A DNA stretch of 64,000 nt from Antrodiella citrinella (Eukaryota > Basidiomycota > Agaricomycetes > Polyporales > Steccherinaceae). The position numbers were made by a program, and so were the translations under genes. Location of the stretch: contig SGPM01000044.1 in NCBI GenBank assembly GCA_004802725.1, positions 58,046 through 122,045 of the forward strand, in the 5' to 3' direction. Below, one piece after another: positions 1 through 11,741 of the stretch (positions within the stretch are counted from its first letter, which is position 1; every line of letters begins with the position of its first letter). The notes below the pieces were generated by a model. The model saw only the letters and a program-made list of their open reading frames with translations, ran no database searches and was not told the origin of the DNA.

Positions 1-296
1 GCGAGCACTTTGACCACGAGAGATACCCAGGATCTTAGCATGGGTACTGTGGAACCCCTTTGATGTCTTTTTATTGCCGCAGTGACCTGCCACGGATCCG
101 GATCCAGACTCAGCTACAGCCTGAGGGACGGCCTTCGAAACGCATATGAGAACGGCGGCACCAGTGTCAACTGCCATGGCCGGGTTCGACGGTCTCGGGT
201 GAGGGGGATGTTGAAAGTGGTGCAACAAATGGGCATTATTCAGAAGTAGAGTAAGAAGGGAGCTGTCGAGGTTCCAGGTTTATTCAGGCGCTGAGA

Positions 297-1205
297 ATGT
301 TTGGTCCAGTAATCTACTCACACTATCATGCGCTGGAGGAGTTGTCCGTCGCATGTTGCGAGCAACTGAGCGGTTTGCTCGAAGCTCCCAAGGATCCCAT
401 ATGCATGGCTTCACTCCGGTCTCTCACGCTGGAGCTCATGTCACCAGATCTTGCCGCGGTAATCCTCTCGTCCATCGCCACCCCAAAAGACATGCCCAGG
501 TTGCATATTACATGCAGACTCGACGATCAGTCGAAAAAATAGGATCGCCTTCTCAAACTACCTCGCTGTCTTCCGTGTATGGGCAACCTCACCTGCCTGG
601 AAATACACTCGAATCGCTCATTTTTGAAAGGCACATACTCCGACCTCGGCCCAGACCTCCATCTCGGGTTTTATAGTGATATGTTCGTGGATAACGCTGT
701 CGCGGATACTTTCTCTCTTCCCCTCCAGCACTACGCGATGCCGCACCTCGTTCAGGTCGACATAAACGTGTTTCCTAATCATCGTTTGACCGAGCGCATT
801 GCGCCCTTTCTCCGACGTCAGTCGAAACTCATCACGTTCCGCTTGGGATCATTCGCACACCGCACAGACTTGCCTCTCTGCTTGCAAAATGACCCTCTCT
901 TCGCCATATCTATCTTGGTGAGATGATATTTTTTTCCCATAGATTTGGAAACTCTTCGTCGGGCCTACTTCCCCGGCTGGTCTTCTACGATTCCTCTGCC
1001 AGTGGTCGAAGCTGGATCGGAAGGAGCGCAAGCGTCTAGATCTGTCAAAAGAGGAGCATTCGTCCAGACAGTGAACGGATTGACAAGGAAACTTTGGCTT
1101 GGTGTACAGACGATCCTCATACTTGAGCGGCCGTTCAAACTCTTCACTACGAAGAAGATTGTCTGGGGCGAGATGACAGGCGAGGAAGGTAGCCTGACCG
1201 TGTAG
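297..1205 (+). pseudogene. F-box/LRR-type protein relic
   Basis: Two open stretches (297-539 and 543-926) lie in the same frame and are separated only by one TAG at 540-542. Together they read as a leucine-spaced protein, with segments such as ALEELSVACCEQL, SLRSLTLELMSPDL and LPLQHYAMPHLVQVDI. This is the usual look of the large, fast-evolving F-box/LRR families of Agaricomycetes. A further open stretch at about 945-1205 could be its C-terminal part in another frame. No F-box motif or clean start is visible upstream, so the 5' end is missing, lies before the window, or is too changed to see. I read it as a decayed or partial copy. An unrecognised intron that removes the stop is the alternative. 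The family call rests on the leucine pattern only. Confidence 0.4.
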
Positions 1206-1450
1206 GCGATGTGTTCATGCCTCGAATACATTGTCTCAATATCTTATGTAAACGTCTATATCCAAATATTTGAGCCTGAATATCCAGAGAGATCATGTAG
1301 TTTGACTCGAGACTCGAGTGATCTCAGCTGATAAAGTGGACGGGTTGAAGTTTTTACGACATCGCACCATCTCTGCGATCTGCTTCGAGAGTGAAAGAAG
1401 ATGCTCTGATATAAATATTGACAGCACCATAAAAACATCTTGTCGTATTG

Positions 1451-4400
1451 CTAATCATACCACCGCTCCTTGACCTTCTTCCTCGACACCATCGGCCTCG
1501 TCACAAGGATCGCTGCGAGCAACCCTGAGATGGTCAATACAAGCTGAAGCTGAAAATCCAAAGATCCAGTCAGCAAACGAAACGAAACGACGAGCACTAG
1601 AGAGGTGACGAACCTTGTTGAAGTCCTCACTCAGAACATCGAACGTCCCCGACGGAGACGATCGTGTCGAGAACAGGTCATGGGGACCGTACGCAAAGAT
1701 GAGTGATGTTGACTCTAGGAGTGAGGGCGAGGTCAAGATTTGGCGCGCATATGAGATCTAGAACAAAAGCGGTTTGTTTTGGTGTAAGAAAGGGCAAACA
1801 AAGATCAAACATACCTGGTATCGATGTGAAATGACTCTTTTGGGGTCATCTGGAAGCAGCGGGTCGTACTGAATAAGCCATTCCTCTGCCTCTTCGGCGG
1901 TGACTTTCCGTTTCGGCCTACGAGGATCGAGGAACCGTCGAGGGACGGACACAATCTGGCTGTTGTCCGTGGCAACTATACATTCAACATGTCAGTGAAG
2001 AAAGATTCGTCTTAATCAAAGAACTCACTCAGGATGTCCTTGACGGAGATCCCGTACTTCGTCGAAGTGGTGGTCATGGCCAGTATACCCCTCGGGAACA
2101 CGAAGCTCTGCTCATACACGGAAACATGTGTTGTCAGATTTGAGTACGAGGCGAGTTCAGAACTATGGGGAAAGTAATTTGAGTCTCACTGGAAGAACAG
2201 CAAAGATGTTAAGGAAAACTCACCTGCTAATCTTATCGTCGGGCTGAGCACCCTCGTACAGCTCCACGCTAACAAGCCTATGACTCTTCGCCTGATCTGG
2301 AGCGCCAAGTTCGCCGTCGTAGTACGAGTATACAAGCCAGTTCTCCGTGAACACAGCCTTGACGTTGCATTCGCCGCTCGGCGAAGCTGGTAATATGGAA
2401 TGGTATAAAACTGTACCTTTGCCACCATCTAGCACATAGACGCCGCAGGACTTCGCTTTAGCCATGGGCAGAGAGCCAGTCAGGACAACGAGCGTGCTCG
2501 GGTTGAGGTATTTGTACAGCGTGGTACGATTACCCAGAACTTTGCCGTGGGATGCGACGGGGCTTGAGCTTGGACGAGTGATGATGGAGAGGATATCTTC
2601 GTTTGGGGGGAAAGCAGTAGTCCAAGTTGGGTATGCGACGTGCTTGCCTGTAAACTCTTTCTCCACATTGATCCTGTGTCCAGTGAGAGTGCGTGTAGTC
2701 TCAGACGATGAGCGAAGAGGAAAGTGGAGAGATCGGACGACATTGGTGAAGACGTCGTAATTGTGGGAAGTATCCGGGAATATGTGAGTCTATGCCATAG
2801 GTTTAGATAAGTATCGAGGTCAAGTAGTACATGGACAGCAACTCACCTGCAGGAACTCGTCAAAGAGGAGAACAAACTTGGCATCATCGTCCTGATACAA
2901 AAATGCCTCAACACACGATCCAGCGATCACATCCTTGCCTTGAAGGATGTCTTTGTCCTGTGACACTCCAAGGGCGTCAGCACCAGTGAGGGCGTCGACA
3001 TGGAAAACAACTGTGTCAGTAAGACTCTGAAAATGGGTGTCAGGGAGTAACGACATAGGTGACATGGGATCACGAACGTTGTCCGCCTTCCTCTCAGCTA
3101 CAATTGCGACCTGAGGCGTGGCTCCGTCGGCATCACCCACAGCCCTGGTCACAAACATCTTCAACGGAATGATCCTTCCACCAACCTCAGCAGCCCAGCC
3201 GAGTCCGTACACCCTGCTCCACACGATCTCACCGCTCGAAGAGTCGATTCCAAACACCTTGCCATGAGTAGTAGCTGCGACAATGATCTTACGCAAGCCA
3301 AAGGCATCCCGAGAAAGGGGAACTGAAGCATTTGCTTGAGACGCGACAGAGGACGAAACGGACGCATAGGAGCCGGTCGCAAAGCGACGTGCAAACTTAG
3401 CAGCGTATTGGGGAAAATTCTGTGCGATCGTTTAGAAGGCGAGGTGACGGACAGAAGCAGCTCGGCCACGAACCTGTGCATCAGAGAGCTGTCTGAAGAG
3501 ACGGGAGCTGAAAGCCTCGTTTTCTTCATTGGCTATTTGGGAAGCGACGACCTTGGGCTCTGGCAATTCAACCATCTCCACGGCTCGAATGTCTGAGAGG
3601 CCTTCCTCACGAATCCATTGAAGCTGGTCCTGCTGCCATAGTTGAACGGCCCCAGTAGACGTGGTCAGCACCAACCGCGAAAGCACGCGGAGCTCTGCTG
3701 GATTGACAGCATCGAGGGCAACCTAGCGTTGAGCTGTGAGTATCAGCTCGCTTGAATAATAGGAAAAAACGAACGTGTGTAATGATACCGTGCGTGTGGG
3801 TAGCGAAGGGGAAAGTGAACCCGGTGACAAGACCCTTTCCATCAGCCAGATGTGGTGCAAGGACGTGCGCGGAGGCTGTCTGTGATACTGGTCAGTCTAT
3901 ATTGGCACAGAAACGCATTACGACTCCCTCACTCTCAATATGTTTGACCAAAAGACACGCGCGATGTAAGGGGCGCCGTCCATGTCTTTACCACCTGTGT
4001 ATATTGATTCGCTGTACTGCTTGGATGTAGCCTGGAGCAACAAGGTTAAGACGTTTGCGTCGACTGCAGGAATGCACACTAACGGAGTTCTTGAATTCCC
4101 ACGTCACCTTCAATGAACCGTCATCTGCGAGCTTGACAACACGGCCACTCCCGTCCTCCTTGATCCCTACGATTTGGCCATCCTCACACAACTTGACATC
4201 GAGGAGTTTCTTGTACGTGGCCCCTTTTGTCACGGATGCTTTCCCTTTCAGGTCAGGCGCGAGGCGCAGCGAATGTATACGTCCGTCTTGAAGCCAGACC
4301 ACATGAGAGTCCTTGTTCTTGTTGCTGAGAACGAAAAGCTGAGACGGGCCCTCTGTTATTGAGGATGGAATGTCCGCGCTTGAGAGTTCCTCGCCCGTCG

Positions 4401-5236
4401 TCGGAGAAAACGCCGTTATATGGACGGTATATGATGCAAACGACTTTGCGAGTCCGACGAGATAGATGGCTGATGGTGTCGAGACGACGTTGGAGTACAC
4501 ATAGAGAGAACTTGCCATGTAGTGTCAACAAGCTGTAGTCGACGCGAAATGTACTGGAACTCACGCTTGATCCTGCGAGGCCCATTCCCACTGCACGTCT
4601 CCGCTTTGACCATCCACTCGTCGCAATTGATGTCCGTCGGTCAATATGAATACGTCGGACTCTGCAGAAGGGGCAAGCCCAATTCCAAGTGAAGTAGGTT
4701 CGAACAAGCGACCAGATTCTGGCGTGTGTAGTTGCCGCTCAACGATAAGAACGCCGGAATGCACGTCCAGTATGCGAAATGTTGCACCGCCGGGACCAGA
4801 TAGCGAGGCAACGTCTGATGTAAACAACGGTGAAATCAACTCTGAACAAGAAAAATGGTGATGCACTTACAATTGCCATATGCCTTATACGCAATGACGC
4901 GATCGCGTTCGTCAAAGACATGCCTCCACGCTATACTTCGCCGTAAGTTACTACCGCCATACCGTGTCATGATAAAAAGCGTTCAAACGCACCTACAGTC
5001 CCGTTCTCGGGATGCAATGCCGCCAACACATTGCTTGCTGTCGCCGTCAGCACCACACTCTGCGTAGCTCCGAACTGCCAGTCCTCGGTACGGTGGAAGC
5101 TGGGTCCCGTATGGAGGGCCGTGAGAGGGAGTCCAATGAGGGCCTTGTGCCAGTCTATTGCGCCAGCTTCGGATGCATGTATCGCAAGGAGAGGCGAAAC
5201 GAAAGCCGCCAGCCAAAGTCCAATGATGGTACGCAT
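1451..5236 (-). CDS. EMC1: ER membrane protein complex subunit 1
   Basis: Subunit 1 of the EMC, which inserts and folds membrane proteins at the endoplasmic reticulum. The first exon begins MRTIIGLWLAAFVSPLLA, a signal peptide, followed by the beta-propeller start AIDWHKALIGLP. Further exons carry propeller-like pieces (ILDVHSGVLIVERQLHTPESG; VFGIDSSSGEIVWSRVYGLGW). The C-terminal conserved block (DUF1620) is clear in RRFLDPRRPKRKVTAEEAEE and in YGPHDLFSTRSSPSGTFDVL. One transmembrane helix (LVLTISGLLAAILV) comes just before the cytosolic end RKKVKERWYD. About ten short introns are needed. The start is the ATG at 5236; the longer open frame to 5287 adds residues that do not look like a signal sequence. 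It is transcribed away from PAN2 across a 463-base gap. Confidence 0.93.
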
Positions 5237-5699
5237 GTTGAGCTGTTCAGCGACTCGTATCCTCCTTGGCGTCACAGAGCCTTTCAAGGCCGTTGTTCGA
5301 GAGAAAAATCGTCAAAGACTTGGAACCGTGGATGAGCTGGTACTTAGAGAAACTGTGGACCGCTGTTACCGCTGTGGCATGAAGCAGGGCCGTCGGCATC
5401 TGCCGAACTAACTTGACCACAAACTTGAAGTTACTGTATCCATGTATTCCTACACAACTTGAAATCGACACTACATATCTGTTGTGATCATTTATGCTAC
5501 GATTTGGTCTGTAATCACCTTGTACTACCTGGGACCTGAGGTCGTATTTGCAGTGTCCTTTCAGCAATTCAATACACCGCAGAGCCGCAGGCTGAGTCAC
5601 TTGTGTAGTAAGTTAAAGTTATACCCGCACTGAGATGCGCGCTAATTTAAAAGTCTTATACCTGGGTCGTCTTCGCAACTGCGACTTGGAATCTCTCGT
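5237..5699. promoter_or_regulatory. Divergent intergenic region EMC1/PAN2
   Basis: This 463-base gap between two start codons facing away from each other should hold both promoters. I see no strong TATA box or other site that I can name. Small open frames here (for example 5247-5600 on the minus strand) have no recognisable protein character. Confidence 0.4.
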
Positions 5700-8600
5700 A
5701 TGTCTGCAACATACCACCTCCTCGATCCCATCACTCCCACAGCAGACAGTTATCCGCAACCCATCACTGCGTTAGCGTTTGATCCTCTCTCAGATACACT
5801 ATGGACCGGCAATAATTCTGGTAGCATTGTTGCGCGGCACAGTGCTCAGGGCATCCGGGGAGTCTCATTTCCAGTTGGAGGGACCCTTGCTGTCCGCGAC
5901 ATAATCTCGACCGATTCAAATATTCGAGCTTACGGGGTTGGTGGAAATGGCATCGGTGCTTGGGGAAAAGGCGGCGTCAACAAGTGGTACTACCAGTGAG
6001 TTTCCACTGCGATCGTCATCTCACTTGCTAACATGCCCATAGATCTTCCAGTGCAATCACTGCTTTCTCAAACAATGCGCCGAATGCCTCCATCTTCTAT
6101 GCGTCTACAGCAGCCCAGGAGTTGTTAGCTATCAACTCGCAAACTGGCGATGTCGTGCGGAAGGTCTCCGCCATGTCAATATATAGCCACCTCGTGCATA
6201 CGCACTCATTCTTAGTGTCTGCCTCGTCTGACGGTAGTATACGTACCCACGACGTGCGCTCCAATCAAGACGTCCTCCATACCGCGACTGCACATACCAG
6301 TGGCATCCAAGCCATGCAAGCCAGTGGCAATTTCATCTTCACGATTGGAGCTGGCATAAGGTGAATCGCACTCGTCAGATCTCGGTATTTTCCTCCTGAA
6401 GTCTTCGGTAGGCAAGGCCGACCGTTCCCAGACCCTCTTGTGAAAGTTTACGACATACGAACCATGCGTCCTCTCCCGCCTGTCCCATTCTCGGGTGGCG
6501 GACCCTCCTTCTTAGATCGTCTGCCCAATCGTTCCTCCACGATAATTGTCACTTCGTCAGAGGGTCTGGTCAATGTCGTGGATGTTTCTAACCCAGCAGA
6601 CAGCGAGTTTTACCAAGTATGTTGCTCGTCGCTTGTTAATCTCCTGCAGCACATGTTAAACAAGTGTAGCTAGCTACGCCCTCCTACTTGACATCTGCCG
6701 CAGTGTCATCTACGGGAACGTTCATGGCATTTGGAGATTCTGATGGTTGCATTCACCTATTGACAGCTGCTGAGGACGGCATAGACATGCCTCTGAACGG
6801 GTTTGAAGGACAGCCTATCGAATGGGCCGACACGCCTGAACCTCTACCGGAAGTAGACTGGTCAGATTCAACGTAAGTATTGCCTAACACCCTCTTTCCT
6901 TTATCGCAATTGAAGATGTTGTATTGGCAGACCACTCAACACTATTGGCACGCCTTATTACAATACTCTCCTCCTTTCGTCGTGGACTGCAAAGTTTGTA
7001 CCGCGTAACGTGATGTATCCACCACCGCCCAAGATTCCCCAACAAATTCTGAGCACGATGAAGACGAACGACAATGTAGCATACGCAGCTTTACCCAAAG
7101 AACTGAGAGGTCGACGAAATGTAGTTGTATATGAAGCGAAAAAGGCTGGCGGGCGGTTCAGAAGCGGCAACAAACTATACGACGTGAGTCTGACGGATAG
7201 CGCAATTCTCAGATTATTGCTGATCATTCTTGCAGGAGCCCGATACACCTGATGCTGAGTACGATCCTGATGAAATCCCGAAACCATACCGCAAGGTAGA
7301 GATTGAGTATTCCAAATTCGGTGTTGAGGATTTCGACTTCGGGTTTGTCACCAGCCCTCGGCTGTTCCATTCTGCCACTGACCCGTCATCTTTGCCCAGG
7401 TACTACAATAATACTACCTACAGTGGTCTGGAGACCCACATCCTCAATTCATACACCAACTCAATGGTGCAGCTGTTGCATTACACGCAGCCAATCCGAC
7501 AACTAGCAAAATCGCATATCACCACGGACTGTGCACGGGAGAACTGTCTGTTCTGTGAATTGGGTTTCGTCACTCGCATGCTGGAGGACGCGAGGGGTGT
7601 CAACTGTCAATCGAGTAATTTTTGCAAGACTGTCGGTGTCCTGGCTCACGGTACGTCTTGACGTGCGCGAACGTGGCACGCACTCATAGATGTCGTAGGA
7701 GTCAATCTCATCGAAATCGTCGACTACGGCCGGGACTCTTCGAACATGAATCACGCGCATGTGATTCAATCTTTTCACCGCTTCCTGGTCGATAATCTCA
7801 GCTCTGAGGGAAACGCGTACCCGCAGAACCCCTGGCTGGTGCAACCTGCGAGTGGACTGGTGTCCGACCCGGCTCCAGCACCAATCACTCAACTTCTTGG
7901 GATCGACGCGAAGAATGTGATCGTCTGCACGAATTGCCATGCTGTTCGAGAGAAAGAGCAAATGATGCATGTCATTGACCTTGCTTACCCTCGGAAGGTC
8001 AGAGCCTACGCTTTTCCTACCATCAAGCCAATACTGAAAGCATGTTATAGCCCCCTTCGAACGATTCCACTGACGGCACGGATTTCTCATCTATTCTCCG
8101 CAGTTCTATCATCCGACACAGTACTCACAGGGCGACATGCCAGCAGTGCAACAGGCAATTCGCCGTGTTTGAATCGAGAAGATCTATTGCTACGAAGGAC
8201 CTGCCTCCCATCCTTGCAGTGAACGCGGGTGTGTACACGCCGGAAGCTCTAAACTTTTGGCAGGATGGGCGGAACAGCGTATTCTTGAAGCCTACGGTGG
8301 AGGTCAACGGTGAAGTCATGGGTGTAGAAGATCCCCAAAACGCGATCTACGAGCTGCGCGTGAGTGTTTTATTCTTAAGGTTGAAGTTTTAGTGGTTTGT
8401 GATCGCTGATCGTATTGCAGGGTATGGTTGTTCAAGTCATGTCAAAGGACAAGCATTCCCACTTGGTGGCCATCATCAAAGGTAGCATTCACTCGGAACC
8501 TTGACTCTCCGATTTTGAGCTGATTCTCTCTCTGTAGTGCCCGAAGCTGAAGCGTCAGATCCGGGGGCTAGTCCGTGGTACCTGTTCAACGACTTCCGCG

Positions 8601-9982
8601 TCCAGAACATCTCCGAAGAAGAGGCACTGCGGTTCCCTGGGACGTGGAAGGTCCCTTCCGTGTTGTACCTCGAGCGTGTCGACGTCCGGGACCGTATTGA
8701 CTACTCTGACTTGCCTGATGACGCGGACTTGTCTATTCTAAGTCAGGATACCAACATCTCCAGGTATGTGTTTTCTTCTCCGAATACATGGAAATGAGAT
8801 TGAACTTCTGGTCGTAGGAATCGAGATTCGAACCAGATCAAACATGACTTGTTACGGTACGAAGAGTTGCCGAGACCTGGTGCGCTTGTGGCTATCGATG
8901 CCGAGTTTGTGTCCATGCAGCAGGTCAGACTACATCCTCTCTTCACATGGGAAGTCGTACCTCGACTAATATACCTCATTTCTAGGAAGAGACAGAATAT
9001 CGTTCCGACGGTACCAAGAAGGTTCTTCGGCCCGCAAGGTTGAGTTTGGCTCGGGTGTCCGCCTTGCGAGGTGAAGGGCAGAAAGAAGGTGTCCCGTTCA
9101 TCGACGATCACATACACACCAGTGAGATGATCGTTGACTACTTGACAGAGTTCTCTGGCATCAAATGTACGTCGCTATTGGCACTGAACTATCTCGTTTA
9201 GACTGATTTGTTTCAGTCGGCGACCTCGACCCGCTGATGTCCCAGTACACACTCACTCCGCTCAAAGTGGTGTACAAGAAGCTACGTCTGTTGGTGGATC
9301 GTGGGTGTATATTCGTTGGTCATGGTCTCTCCAAGGACTTCCGGATAATCAGTGCGTCATCCCCATTCTCGTCTTGCACGATGCTTATGGCTTCTCAGAC
9401 ATCTACGTCCCACCAGACCAGATCATCGACACGGTGGATCTGTACTTTGTGCCCTCGCGCCAACGACGACTGTCGTTGCGCTTCTTGACGTGGTTCGTGC
9501 TGAAGGAGAACATCCAGACCGACACGCACGACTCGATCGAGGACGCGTTGTCTGCATTGCGCTTGTTCAAGGCGTACCAGCAACTGGAGTCGGAGGATGT
9601 GTTTGATCAGAAGCTGGAAGAGCTATACAAGGAAGGGCGAGCAGTCGTAAGTAGACCCCCCTACAACTACACGAACAAAACCACTGAACTTGCTCGTCCT
9701 CAGAACTTCAAACCACCACAACTACCAGACGCCGCGTCACGATCTCGAACGCCCGTCCCTCCACTTACGGCGCAGCCTTACCCTCTGTCAGCCCCACCTA
9801 CGCATGGACCGTCCACCCCGTTCGGACCACCGATGTCGTCGCCTTTCATGATGCCGGGCATGCAGCAGAACCCGTCGGTCTTCATGCTCCAGCAGGGGCT
9901 GCAGAACATGCAGATGTATCAGCCGCCACACTCGAATGTGCCGCCGAGGCAGCAGGCCTGGAGACATCGGTTTGAGGGTTAG
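5700..9982 (+). CDS. PAN2: PAN2-PAN3 deadenylase catalytic subunit
   Basis: Catalytic subunit of the cytoplasmic PAN2-PAN3 complex, which starts shortening of mRNA poly(A) tails. Domains in order: an N-terminal WD40 propeller (PITALAFDPLSDTLWTGNNS; SSDGSIRTHDVRSNQDVL), a linker, and an inactive ubiquitin-hydrolase-like domain (SYTNSMVQLLHYTQPIRQL; CENCLFCELGFVTRMLEDA-like stretch near 7540; a CTNCHAVREKE zinc-type pair near 7927). The C-terminal DEDD exonuclease follows, with AIDAEFVSMQQ giving the first D and E, VGHGLSKDFRII giving a D, DTVDLYFVP, and THDSIEDALSALRLF carrying the last catalytic residues. After the nuclease comes a Pro/Gln/Met-rich tail ending at 9982. About ten short introns are needed. 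The ATG at 5700 starts directly with the propeller. The nuclease acids all seem to be present, so the enzyme should be active. Confidence 0.93.
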
Positions 9983-10114
9983 GGCATCTTGTCACTCTTG
10001 TATTCTTGCGGGGATGAATAAAAATCTGTTGTAACACTCGTCACGCCGTGTCGTACTGTATGTAACATCTAAGCAAGAGATCTAACTTGTAAATCTATAG
10101 TAAAATGCACGCCC

Positions 10115-11111
10115 TCACTGCGTCTTCTCATTGATCTGCTTCTTCTCCACAACCTGGCTCGCACCTCCAAAGTTATTGATCGCCCTCGTCGAGAACATGA
10201 CAGTGAGCGCGATCGCGCACACGGCTCTCGCCACCTCCGGCTCGAGCGGCGCGACTTTCTCCACGCCGACAGTCCCAAGCCACCCAGACACCACGGTGTG
10301 CGTGTCGGCCCAGAAGGGTTGCGCGTGCGTGAGGAGGGCGTATAGCCCTGTGATCAGCGGCGCACACCACAGGTCCGTCGTCGTCCATCCGTATGGGAGG
10401 AGCTCGCCGGGTGTGCGGACGGAGATGGCGAACGGCTGGAGGAGGGAGAAGAGGCCGGTGAAGAAGAAGCCACCGTTGGCCGTGATCTACGTCGGGAGTG
10501 GTCAGCACGTACCGATCAGCGGATTGGTTGGACACGCACGAAGGAGGTGATCAAGAGCGTCCAAGGCGACTGGGAGAGGGCCTCGGACGACTGCGATAAG
10601 ACCAAGGGCGGGATGAGGTTGCACAAGAGATATGCACGTGTCAGCCCGTCCAACAACGCCAACGGCAGCTCATTCGTGAGCTGAGGCATCGGCACGGCAG
10701 GCAAGTGGTCCACGATGGCCTGCGCGCCGGTGTACAGCGCCGGGACGACCCCCGAGATCATGAACGACGGGGGGACGTTCAAGAACGGGGCTAACAGGCA
10801 CGAGTCGATGAGACAGGCCTCGCGGGGCTGCAAGGTGTTTATATCTCACCGGTAAGAATCTCGCCGCCGTACACGACGGTGAGGGTCGCGAGCGCGTTCC
10901 TTACGAACGACCGCTGCTCGACTGCCGACGTCCCTAGCTTGGCGACGTGGGCTCCGTGCAGGTGTTCTCTGAACTGACGGAGGGCGACGCACAGACGGAG
11001 GATGGCGAGGACATCGAGGGTGCTGATGGACTGCCCGAACCAGGTGAAAGGCGCGACTGGTTCGAGAAGCTGGCGGTACAGCTCGACAACGGGTGCGACG
11101 ACGAGCGACAT
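10115..11111 (-). CDS. Unrecognised multi-pass membrane protein
   Basis: Three exons give a 294-residue protein. They are 11111-10850, 10790-10540 and 10486-10115, with introns of 59 and 53 bases. Joining at these sites gives continuous sequence: GGEILT runs into APFLNVPPSFMISG, and LLITSF runs into ITANGGFFFTGLFSLL. The protein is hydrophobic along its length, with several likely membrane helices (LLDGLTRAYLLCNLIPPLVL; ANGGFFFTGLFSLLQPFAI; LWCAPLITGLYALL; AVCAIALTVMFS). It looks like a single folded membrane domain. The size is close to that of TRIC-type cation channels, but I cannot see their signature motif, so I assign no function. It converges on PAN2, with stop codons about 130 bases apart. 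Confidence 0.7.
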
Positions 11112-11741
11112 GGCGGTCAAAGGTGAACGTGGCTGACGCCTGTAACGAGCGCGTCGTCGTCGACGATGAGGAACGCGATGGCGAACGTGTGCGGCAGCTG
11201 GAGGGAATCAAGGTTAAAAGTCAAGAGTAATGATTACCGTACAATGGTGCAGTGGCTGTAATGGCCCCAAACCGGGAATGTGAGGTGGTCTAAAGCTCCA
11301 ACGGGTTAACTCGTCTGTGCGCTAGTTCAAGACCGTCCCCTCCAGAAAACTTGGTGGCCCATTTACCGCCCGCCTCGCAAGAGGTGGCTTGGTATGGGAT
11401 AATCTGTCCTTGACTGGCCAGGGAAGTCATTCCGCAACCTGCAGGATGCGCCGAGTTAGTCTTCGGAGACCAGGGCGAGTCGTCTGTTCGCGCGGATGAG
11501 CCGTGCCCCTTGCAAACCTTTTTGTTTCTTCATTCTTCAACATGCAATGGAGATGCACCCCTCACATGGTAGACAGACAAACAGGTCACAAAAACATGCA
11601 CCGGGCACCATCGCATACAAGAGTCAAAAAGAGAAGATTACAACCAGAACAAAGGTAGGCGTATGTACACAAAAAGTATCCGTCCCCGACCCCAATCCGT
11701 CGGCATCTACACGTCATCCAATACTTCTCCACGGCACCTGC
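11112..11741. other. Intergenic, no gene seen
   Basis: About 630 bases between the start of the membrane protein and the stop of the Rab GTPase. It probably holds the promoter of the former and the 3' untranslated region of the latter. A B-box-like string at 11324-11334 does not fold into a tRNA. An open frame at 11496-11876 runs antisense into the Rab exon and is not credible. Confidence 0.4.

Noticed and set aside
11324..11334. tRNA B-box-like string AGTTCAAGACC
   Set aside because: The flanking bases do not form a T stem beyond one pair, and no A box or acceptor stem fits at the right distance.
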